Source of the DNA: Rhytidiadelphus loreus
Lineage: Eukaryota; Streptophyta; Bryopsida; Hypnales; Hylocomiaceae
Length of the DNA stretch: 64,000 bases
Reading direction: 5' to 3'
Assembly: GCA_947034895.1 (NCBI GenBank)
Contig: OX344763.1
Location: 64,375,093 to 64,439,092, forward strand
Made by a program: the position numbers and the translations under genes. A model generated the notes under the pieces. That model had not been told where the DNA came from. It did not search any database and worked only from the letters and a program-made list of their open reading frames with translations. Positions 57,302 through 64,000 of the stretch are shown here, in pieces. Within the stretch, counting starts at the first letter, position 1; each line of letters starts with the position of its first letter.

Positions 57302-58741
57302 TTGTATGAACTCTACTGCTACGCTTTATCAGAGAGACATTTGTCTCAGAAGTATCGAGAGATGGTAGCAAAGTATGGGAAAAGGTTGGACATCAACGAT
57401 TTCTATCATGACAACTTGCCATACCTCCCCAATTATATTCGACCTCGACTTCTTGGTACCCCGGAGCTTCACTCGGATACTCCCCCACCAAGAGATGAGT
57501 ATCAAGAAGAGGCCATTGGGGCGCAACAATTTGCAGGTGAGGACGATACGACAATCATCCTCAACGAATTCGGGTCGAACGAAAACCTCATGAACAAGGG
57601 AAATATCTCCATCCATGTGGAGGGCTTCCAAGGGCTTGACCAAGATCCTGTATTGCCGTTCGGTGAAGGCTCCAGCAAGCGACAGAAAGGAAAGTTGCCC
57701 ACCGAAGAGATAATTCTAGACATTGATCTCAGCAACAACGAAGACAACTATTCCGATCTGGAGAATATGAATTATGACAGGGAGTTTGAAGGCGTAGGTC
57801 CATCAGGTCTCGAGGGCAATGAAGCCCAATCTAGTAACCCGCCATCAGAACCTCTGTCATCCTCCAGTGTTCCGGTTGTTTCTAGACAAGTGCCACTCGT
57901 TCAAGTCAAGCAGGAGAATATAGATTTCTGGAGGGAAAGGGAAGAGAGGAAGGCCAGAAAGAGGGAAGAGGACAGGATTGAAAAGGAGAGGGTGAAGGCG
58001 TTAGAAGTCGAGAATGCTAGGTTGAAGGCCGTCAACGCTGAGAACTCCAGGCTGAAGAAAATTGAGGAGGAGATGAAGGCGATGAAGGCTGCTCAATCAT
58101 CTCAGTGCAATCCCGTCCTAGAAGATTTTGGAAGGCTAAAGCGTGTTGAAGCTGCGAGAGGGGCTTTGCTAGCTCCCTGTCAGCAATCAATTCCTCCTCC
58201 CCTTGTTGATTATCTTCGACCCGAAGATGATCATGACATTATCCCTAATAAAGACGATGGTGTTGTTCTCCTCCCCCAATGCAAAAGGAACAAAGATGAT
58301 ACTAGACTTGATGATGGTGGTTTGCTGGGTTCTCAAGAGAAGGTGAATCCGAATCTAGAGGAGCAGCTAGAGCCGAATCGGTTGGAGGAAATTCAGTCCG
58401 ATCATGACTTGGAGGACCTTCCTCCTCTTTCACCAAAAGAGGACAAGCCAGCTACTGCTGATTATCCTCGAGACGAGGATAAACAAGGGCAGTATATCGA
58501 ATTGGACTCTCAGGTGGAATCCATCCAAGAGACTCAAGCAGAAGAGGATAGTCTACTAGATCCCACCCCTCTGCGGAGAGTATCGCATGTGCATGAGTTG
58601 GTGGTCGAGTCGCAAAATCCTCCAGATGACTTTGACGACAATGCAGGCGAGCACAGGGTGTGCGCTGTGGAGGATTCCCAGGCCTTGGAGTTTGATGAGG
58701 TAGAGCCTCATAAATCATCAGACCCCTATGATTTCTCCTAA
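57302..58741 (+). CDS. Locus B exon 3: acidic and coiled-coil region
   Basis: A clean 479-codon phase-0 exon beginning LYELYCYALSERHLSQKYRE and ending PYDFS-TAA. It has an N-terminal helical part, an acidic stretch (ILDIDLSNNEDNYSDLEN), and a strongly charged coiled coil (about residues 205-263, from FWREREERKARKRE through ERVKALEVENARLKAV and SRLKKIEEEMKAM). A long Asp/Glu-rich tail follows with repeated short blocks, including DYLRPEDD and DYPRDEDK, which are translated palindromes. It has no internal stop, unlike the two exons before it, so it may be under constraint. It matches locus A exon 3 in position and layout rather than sequence. Likely an oligomerisation or protein-contact region (inference). 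Confidence 0.65.
   Translation: MYELYCYALSERHLSQKYREMVAKYGKRLDINDFYHDNLPYLPNYIRPRLLGTPELHSDTPPPRDEYQEEAIGAQQFAGEDDTTIILNEFGSNENLMNKGNISIHVEGFQGLDQDPVLPFGEGSSKRQKGKLPTEEIILDIDLSNNEDNYSDLENMNYDREFEGVGPSGLEGNEAQSSNPPSEPLSSSSVPVVSRQVPLVQVKQENIDFWREREERKARKREEDRIEKERVKALEVENARLKAVNAENSRLKKIEEEMKAMKAAQSSQCNPVLEDFGRLKRVEAARGALLAPCQQSIPPPLVDYLRPEDDHDIIPNKDDGVVLLPQCKRNKDDTRLDDGGLLGSQEKVNPNLEEQLEPNRLEEIQSDHDLEDLPPLSPKEDKPATADYPRDEDKQGQYIELDSQVESIQETQAEEDSLLDPTPLRRVSHVHELVVESQNPPDDFDDNAGEHRVCAVEDSQALEFDEVEPHKSSDPYDFS
58210..58230. promoter_or_regulatory. Locus-B palindrome inside exon 3, first
   Basis: TTATCTTCG-ACC-CGAAGATGA, 8 of 9 paired, lying in coding sequence where the exon encodes DYLRPEDD. Confidence 0.8.
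58462..58482. promoter_or_regulatory. Locus-B palindrome inside exon 3, second
   Basis: Perfect arms TTATCCTCG and CGAGGATAA around AGA. Both arms changed T-T to C-T in a compensated way, so pairing is kept. Encodes DYPRDEDK in the same frame as the other exonic copies. Confidence 0.85.
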
Positions 58742-59082
58742 TCAAGTCAGTCGAATGCCTTGTAATGGATGTTTGTGCTGTATTTTTGAATGCCATCGAT
58801 GTTGAGTGAGAGACTCTTATGTCGATTCATTTTGATTGACAGGAGAGAGTGGACAGTCTCTGATTGTATGGCGTTGACGAGCTTCCCCTCTTTCACTCCG
58901 GATTGTAGAATAGTGTAGATACTCGAGAAAAATGTAGTGAAAATTTGCTCAAAATCGGGTACTGATTAGGAAATCCGTTTTTGGGGATGTATTTTGAATT
59001 ATTTTGAAATAAATATACCGAAAATAGTTTTGTCAAAGGATCTCCTACCTAATGAACTGTTTTTGACCATGTCTGTGCTCAG
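58742..59082 (+). other. Spacer between locus B exon 3 and the HAD exon
   Basis: Stop-rich, AT-rich, ending in CATGTCTGTGCTCAG, a good acceptor. As in locus A, it is not clear whether this is an intron of one long gene or a 3' end followed by a separate phosphatase gene. Confidence 0.45.
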
Positions 59083-60090
59083 CGCAAAGAAATTAGAAGC
59101 GTGCTACGGCCGTTGGCACTCACACAATCTCTTAGCAAACGGGTTCTATTGTCGCTTAGTGGGGATCAGAGGCAGTTGCCGTTTTGTGAGTCAACGGATT
59201 CCGCTTTTGAACAGGTACTACATCTTTTTTGTTGTATTCTGTATGATCAGGTAGTAGCGAGGGGGCGCGCGAGTGTTCCCTGGAGTGTGTTCGATGTAGT
59301 TCCCCAACCGCGACAGAAGTGGTTAAATGTGGTCTTCAATTTGAACGGGTTGCTCTGTAAGAACGAGGGTCAAGGGCCTTACTTGAAAAAGGAGCATTAT
59401 ACAATTCACGATAATATTTTCTCCGATCGGATTCCTACCATCATTGGGATGAAGGCCGTCTTCGTTCGTCCCAACTTGAGGGAATTCTTAGATGAAGTTC
59501 ATAGGTTCTCCAACCGCGTCGTAGTGTGGAGCTCCATGGTTAAGAAGAATGTGGAGCTAATCGTTGGTTTCCTATTCCAAAACTGCAAGGCGCCATTCGA
59601 CATCCTAGGAGAGGAGATGTGTAGGAGGATAGAGATCTCCGAGGGAAAATTCATGAAGGAGGCTGGGAACCCTCGGAAGGATTTGCTTCTCAAAGTGCTT
59701 GACGAACAATTGTTTGTTGATGTCAATGATCCTACGTCCTTTAGTAAGGACAACACTATTCTCATTGACGACTCTCCGCAAAAAGGTGTCATGAATGAGA
59801 ACGGGAATATGATTTCTGTCGAGAGTTGGAGTCGTAATGTGCAGTGCGATCAATTCTTGTTGGGCAAGCTGGGCCCGTGGTTGAGGCGACTCTACGAGGA
59901 GTGTCCTCTTGGTAGCTTGCGCGAGTTTGTAGATGGAAACAACATTGGTTTGCCTCCAATGTCCCATACCAATGATAGGGTAGAATATATTTTGGATGGA
60001 ATGAGGAATTCCGCCAAGAAGTTTGGTTCTCGGTTTGTTTTGCCCGGAATGAATGTAGTGATTGAGCCGGATAAACGTAGGAAAAAATAG
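59083..60090 (+). CDS. Locus B FCP1/NIF-type HAD phosphatase-like protein, nucleophile Asp replaced
   Basis: The frame runs RKEIRSVLRPLAL onward from the acceptor at 59,082 to TAG 60,088-60,090. A GT...AG piece of 36 bases (59,215-59,250) sits where locus A has a 154-base intron, but it is open and in frame, so it may be read through. The HAD domain has NVVFNLNGLLC, VFVRPNLREFLDEV, VVVWSSMVKKNVELI, DNTILIDDSPQKGVMN (about 59,754-59,800) and LGPWLRRLYEECPLGSLREF. The order and spacing fit plant FCP1-like HAD proteins. The first Asp of motif I, the phosphate-accepting residue, is Asn here (FNLNG versus LDLNG in A), so B is probably catalytically dead or a binding protein (inference). The C-terminus EPDKRRKK is basic. 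No premature stop within the domain. Confidence 0.7.
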   Translation, partial: RKEIRSVLRPLALTQSLSKRVLLSLSGDQRQLPFCESTDSAFEQVLHLFCCILYDQVVARGRASVPWSVFDVVPQPRQKWLNVVFNLNGLLCKNEGQGPYLKKEHYTIHDNIFSDRIPTIIGMKAVFVRPNLREFLDEVHRFSNRVVVWSSMVKKNVELIVGFLFQNCKAPFDILGEEMCRRIEISEGKFMKEAGNPRKDLLLKVLDEQLFVDVNDPTSFSKDNTILIDDSPQKGVMNENGNMISVESWSRNVQCDQFLLGKLGPWLRRLYEECPLGSLREFVDGNNIGLPPMSHTNDRVEYILDGMRNSAKKFGSRFVLPGMNVVIEPDKRRKK

Positions 60091-60326
60091 ACTTATCTGT
60101 GTAGTGCTCGATCTGTACATGTTGTGAATACGGATTTTTATGTAAATTTTGTTTCTCTATTTAGTAAAATTTTAAAATTTGATTTGAACATACTTTTACT
60201 GGCAATACTGAATTTCTTTTTAGCAAATCAGTGTGGGAATGTTCTTGTATGTTTATTTTTCTTCAGATCTAAGCTAATTTCATTATGTCCTTGTCTGGTT
60301 CAATGTTGTATTTAGTTAGTAGTCAG

Positions 60327-60347
60327 GTATCTTTGGGCCCAGGATAA
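60327..60347. promoter_or_regulatory. Locus-B palindrome variant, HAD-to-tail, first
   Basis: GTATCTTTG-GGC-CCAGGATAA, diverged, 5-6 of 9 paired, recognised by position and the TATCTTTGGG...GATAA form. Confidence 0.55.
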
Positions 60348-60401
60348 TTGAAAAATTATTGTGTTTCATGTGGGTTGAGGATTTATGGTTCAAGTTTCCA
60401 G

Positions 60402-60422
60402 ATATCTTTGGGTGGATGATAA
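60402..60422. promoter_or_regulatory. Locus-B palindrome variant, HAD-to-tail, second
   Basis: ATATCTTTG-GGT-GGATGATAA, diverged, same form as the site 75 bp upstream. Confidence 0.5.
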
Positions 60423-60457
60423 TTTTTGGAGGTATTCAATTCATTTTATCTCTGCAG

Positions 60458-61351
60458 GTCGGAGGGTCCATAGATGAACTGCTTTGGCGTAGGCAGCCAA
60501 TGACCAGGAGTCTCTTGTCAGACTTCGATGCGCCGTTGTCAAGGTTCTCAGCTTTGGCTCATGGAAGCAGCATGCCCTCGTCTTATTCTAGGCCTTTCTT
60601 TCTTGGCACTACCACAGATGCGGCTTCAGCAGCCATTGACTTCTCAAAGGGGAATGTAGAGGACGGCGTGGTAGACAGTCCTCCAAGTCGGGGTCCAGTG
60701 AAGACCCCGATTTGCTCGCCGTCCCCCCAAAAGATGTCAGCATGTACACCAAGTCGATTGCGGTCGCAGTCACCAACTCTACGCACTCCAAACATTCCAC
60801 ATCGGAAATTGTACGTGGATGACAATGGACATGCTAATAATCCTCAACGGCAAGATGGAGGTCCATCGTCAACAGCTACTGCACATCGCCTTCTTCAGAG
60901 AGACAATGGCAATAAAGATTCCACGGATGCGAATCATGGAAAGAAGATTTTGTTGATGGCTTTGTCTTTGGGTGATATACCGCCCCTTCTAGAGAGCGCT
61001 CGTTCCGAATCTGTGGGAGGCGGATCTTTGCCTCTTGCTAGGAATATTTCTCGCCAAAAAAGTCTTGCTACAGACTTTGGGCGGTCAAATTATACACAAT
61101 CTACTACAACTGCCCTTCCATTCATAAACACTATCAATAGACTGATTCCGAGGCCGCCTCGTCAAAGCTGTAGATCTCTTTCCAACGATGGCATTTCAGG
61201 ACGCGAACACAAGTGGCGTCGATTGATCAAGGAACATATTCAAGATTAGTACTATGGGCCTTCTCGACGCGAGGATATTTTCAGAGGTTTGGCAAAGTTG
61301 AAAGCGGCTGAGGCAACAAAGAGTAGTTCGTCTACAAAGGAGAATAATTAG
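60458..61351 (+). pseudogene. Locus B C-terminal tail exon, in-frame TAG
   Basis: The phase-0 exon starts VGGSIDELLWRRQPMTRSLL. It is Ser/Pro/Arg-rich (SPSPQKMSACTPSRLRSQSP) with the block IDFSKGNVEDGVVDSPPS shared with locus A, and reaches TAG at 61,247-61,249 after KEHIQD. In the same frame YYGPSRREDIFRGLAKLK follows to TAG 61,349-61,351 and aligns with the C-terminus of locus A (GYSRGPEIFKALEELK). The first TAG is therefore inside the ancestral coding region. Likely a disordered nuclear tail with SP/TP phosphorylation sites (inference); no known domain. Confidence 0.6.
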
Positions 61352-61807
61352 CGGATTTTTGTAAAGAAATCAACTTCGTATAACTTTTCTTACTATTAAT
61401 AGAATTATCATTTACATACAATTTTTAGCATAGGCAAGTGTTTCATGTGCACATGGCCTCTATATATTTTTTACACAAACACATTCAATCATTACAATTA
61501 CTGAGGTTATAATTATCGGGATTAATTTCATTCTCAAGGATGTGAAATATATGTACAAGTCACATAAAAATGTTTCATATGTAGATGAGTTCACAAGGAT
61601 ATTCATGTCCTTCAAATGTAAAGTGACCATTTTTTATAAAAAATGCCACATAAGTTTTGACCAGTCACTTGGAATTGCATTTTTCGTCACTTCATTGGTT
61701 ATGTGCTCGTTGGATTTATCTTGGCCTTCAACAACTTATCTTTGAAAGTCGAAGGCATAAGTTCTCAAATTGGCCACTTTGTCTCGTTTTAATGAATATG
61801 CCCTTAC
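61352..61807. other. AT-rich spacer between loci B and C
   Basis: No gene supported. A B-like degenerate motif, TTATCTTTG-AAAGT-CGAAGGCATAA, lies at about 61,737-61,761, preceded by TTATCTTGGCCTTC at 61,716. It is either a decayed palindrome of locus C or chance. Confidence 0.4.
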
Positions 61808-62615
61808 TTGATTCTTGTAGTAATAAGTTGCTTGAAGAATGATTGCTCCTTCTGTTCACCAGCAACATTCTGGTTCAGAGCTCGAGAGAGGTGCATGACG
61901 TCTGTAAACTTGCTTCGCGGTGCAAAGATTGGTATGATTTTAAAGCATGAGGCCTCCTATACATTTACTTCCGGAATTTCTCCTTTTGCAATTAGCCTCT
62001 TGTAGGCCTCGACTGTGTGTTGGCCTCCAATAATAAAATAGTGTGTCTGATTTATTATTTCATCTGTCTTTGGGCAGGTATCAAAATATGTGGCCTTTCC
62101 ATCAACACCATAAGGCCCGAGTTTCATGGGAAGCACTGTGATTATTCTCCAATCGGCGTCATAATCGGTTTTAAGGCGAGCTTTATTCATCATTTTAGGT
62201 AATCATGTCTCCTCAATGCCTCTGTACACTATTCTCCCCTCTAGTGCCCTATAAAGATAATCAAAGTGCACATGAAGGGGTTTACCAGTTGCGTCGATGA
62301 ATGGGGTCTTCTTCCACTTGTACATACAATCAAAGTGTGTTTTGTACAATGACTTCATGACCTTCAGTTGCTTCGGATCAAGCTTCTTAATCTCAGTCTC
62401 CTTCATTGCAATACATGCAGAAATGGTTAGCTTCTTAGCATGGACGTCCAAATCACTTTTGTCTCCCGGCACCCCTACAACTGTCCTTCGTTTCTTTCCC
62501 TTTGGGGGGGGTGACGGTGTTGCTACTTTTGTTGGTACTATTGCTTGGGAAGGGTTGCTTGGGTTGATATCTTGACGCGCCTCCTCAATGAGCCCCCTGT
62601 GGGAGTACGCATTAT
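61808..62615 (-). pseudogene. Locus C: third ParB-like copy, 5'-truncated, in-frame TGA
   Basis: On minus, an exon at 62,615-61,979 follows a TCTGTCAATGTAG acceptor. It reads AYSHRGLIEEARQD, a basic PPPKGKKRRT linker, LKVMKSLYKTHFDCMYKW, IVYRGIEET, TGA at 62,205-62,203, then MMNKARLKTDYDADWRIITV and THYFIIGGQHTVEAYKRL. The GGQH box is the ParB-like signature, and the linker helix matches that of A (IVSEMYKKYWETC). A donor GAA|GTAAAT is followed by a possible exon at 61,901-61,808 (VMHLSRALNQNVAGEQKEQ onward), but the phases do not agree, which suggests decay. The N-terminal domain and all downstream modules are missing. Element E begins just upstream (about 62,650), so its insertion may have removed the 5' half. 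Confidence 0.65.
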
Positions 62616-62649
62616 CTACATTGACAGAAATAATAGACAATAGTAATTA

Positions 62650-64000
62650 TATAGAGTAGAAATTTTCAAAATTTCCGTAATAGGTAGGGAATAGGAAGCC
62701 TAAAACCGGAAATAGAAATTAGAGGCTTCATGAAAAACCTTAAACTGTAATTAGGGTTACAGTCGGATCCGGAAACCCTAACCCTAATCCGGAAACCGGA
62801 AAGTTCCGGCCGAGTAGGCCCTAGGCCCTAGTCCGGCTAGGGAACTTGCGGGAACGCCAGGCCGAAAAGCTACTTAACCCCCGCTGTTTGCTTCATTCTC
62901 CCTCTTTCTCCGCATGATTATCGCGATGGCGCTTAGTGAGTGAAAGTGTGGTGAGATAGGAACGCGTTAAGGAGAGAAGGGGAGGCTGGTGCCGATTGCA
63001 CCGGAAAGTAGAACGGAAACTTAGCGGATCAGGCGACGGAAACTTAACGGAAGATTAGCGGAAACTTAGCGGAAACTTAGCGGAAGTGAGTCGGAAGTGA
63101 GGGTAGAGTATGGCAGTAGTTATGGCAGGGCCCAGTGTACGGAAGTCAGGGATCGCGGCGCGGATGATCAATCCGGAAATCCCTGAGGATCCGGAACACC
63201 ACCACCAACTGGAGGATGACCTGACGGATATGGGGTGCCTGGGGTTTCTGAAAAGACCCTGGAGCATCCGGAGTGAGGAGATGATAGACGAGTTAGTCTA
63301 TGGCGCTCCGAATTAGTACCACCTCACCGTTAGAGGTCGTCCAAAGTCCTGGACAGCAGAGATATGGGCCGGAGTCTATTTCGCATCCTCTAGAGGATCC
63401 GGATGGGCCGGGCGGACAGATAAATTCGCCGCGGATAGATTCCGGAACCCAGCGGATCCGAAGGAGGGATACACTGCCTCCGACTGCCGGAACCCTAGGG
63501 ACCAGAGACTCTTAGAGTTTCTGAGCCCCATCTTGTATCCGGAAAAGCCCAGCCGGATTACAGTAACGCTGGCAAACACGGTATTCGGAGCCTTAGGGGA
63601 AAGAGGGAAACCGGCCCCTAGACCAGTTAGCTGGGGGCTCATTATCCAGTCGATAGTGGATAAGCTATCCGGAAACCTGGTGGGAAAGAAATCCAGCCCC
63701 ATCAGTCCGTACCTCCTCCACTTGTATCACAAGCAGGAGGTACTCAGTAGTCTAGAAGATATTATCTACCGGCAGGGAGATAGCCTTCTCCGATACGGAC
63801 TGCCTCCGGATTCGGATCCGACGGATGAGGAGCCGGAAGAGGACGTGAAACCGGAACTGGAACATGACTCACCGGAGAAGCACAAATCACGCCAGAAGAG
63901 CACGGACCCGGATTCAAGAGGAAAGAATCAGCTTCCAGATCCTGTTTCATCCCAGAACATTGATCCGGAACTGGACATCTTTGAGTCGACGATCTCCTGG
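62650..64000 (+). mobile_element. Element E, second copy of the D-type element (runs off the window)
   Basis: CCGGA-rich sequence begins near 62,650-62,700. The stretch CTTCATTCTCCCTC...CCGCATGATTATCG...GAAAGTGTGGTGAG matches the leader of element D. The outer end of the element is beyond 64,000 and no terminal repeat could be delimited. Short iterated GCGGAAACTTA units occur at 63,020-63,085 in the leader. Confidence 0.55.
63110..64000 (+). pseudogene. Element E ORF, plant-transposon-protein-like, one in-frame TAG, truncated by window
   Basis: ATG 63,110 (MAVVMAGPSVRKSG) leads to INPEIPEDPEHHHQLEDDL, RPWSIRSEEMIDELVYGAPN, and TAG at 63,313-63,315. In D the aligned codon is CAG (AGAPNQYDQTVRG). 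The frame then stays open to the window edge: YHLTVRGRPKSWTAEIW, ILYPEKPSRITVTLANTVFG, VSWGLIIQSIVDKL, SPYLLHLYHKQEVL, followed by a charged Pro/Glu/Asp region. Except for the one TAG the copy is intact over 890 bases. The TGG of VSWGLI is the codon that is TAG in D. Function unknown; similarity to putative plant transposon proteins is tentative. Confidence 0.65.

Larger units (their letters stand above)
60091..60457 (+). other. Locus B HAD-to-tail spacer with two palindromes
   Basis: AT-rich, closing with TTATCTCTGCAG|GTC. It carries palindromes at 60,327 and 60,402; the equivalent stretch of locus A carries three of the A type. No other feature seen. Confidence 0.6.

Noticed and set aside
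54145..61351. Organellar origin with U-to-C editing of stop codons
   Set aside because: Spliceosomal-type introns, LTR retrotransposon and satellite show nuclear DNA; stop-removing U-to-C editing is an organelle process in hornworts, lycophytes and ferns.
38565..61351. Endogenous virus or large DNA virus fragment
   Set aside because: No capsid, polymerase or other viral hallmark gene; introns are conserved in position between paralogues.

Overview
What it is. This is eukaryotic nuclear DNA, most likely from a land plant. The signs are GT-AG introns, interstitial TTTAGGG-type telomere motifs (about 36.88-37.38 kb), a plant-style LTR-retrotransposon LTR/primer-binding site/gag, a plant-type FCP1-like HAD phosphatase domain, and a very long satellite with a unit of about 176 bp. 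The style of the gag and of the ParB-like genes suggests a seed-free plant (moss, lycophyte or fern). That is an inference; I cannot name the species.

Layout. 1-34.3 kb is one uninterrupted satellite array of about 195 monomers with higher-order repeats and multi-kb internal duplications. The many 65-102 codon open frames in it are a by-product of the repeat. 34.3-37.6 kb is an AT-rich boundary followed by a GC-rich degenerate tandem repeat that may be a promoter or leader. 37.6-45.2 kb holds locus A, 54.1-61.35 kb holds its diverged paralogue B, both on +, and 61.8-62.6 kb holds a third, broken copy C on -. Between A and B, on -, lie a truncated LTR retrotransposon (45.66-47.56 kb), a plant-transposon-like ORF D (47.57-49.43 kb), and about 4 kb of low-information DNA with a foldback and possible exon remnants. 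A second copy of the D family, E, runs on + from about 62.65 kb off the window edge and seems to cut off the 5' side of C.

The system. A and B share a module order: an N-terminal domain and a ParB/sulfiredoxin-like box (INGQHS); a domain laid out like a circularly permuted DNA methyltransferase with degenerate motifs; an acidic coiled-coil region; a plant FCP1-type HAD phosphatase; and a basic, disordered tail. Each locus is threaded with its own near-perfect palindrome in upstream arrays, introns and, in B, exons. Locus A uses arms AATTCAGGTCG / CGACCTGAATT and locus B uses TTATCTTCG / CGAAGATAA. Both have the frame TCG-NNN-CGA and differ in the outer arms. Homologous introns carry palindromes in matching number and spacing but of the copy-specific sequence. 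This looks like a self-recognition or auto-regulatory site system that diverged together with its gene, comparable in concept to the VANC motif system of VANDAL transposons. Function is inferred, not shown.

Integrity. A, B, C, D and E all contain in-frame stops, mostly TAG. One TAG sits at exactly the same aligned position in A and B, and two TAGs replace a CAG present in the paralogue. A also has an 11-bp frameshifting duplication. Pseudogenisation is the simplest reading, but stop readthrough or a non-standard decoding should be tested with transcript and peptide data.
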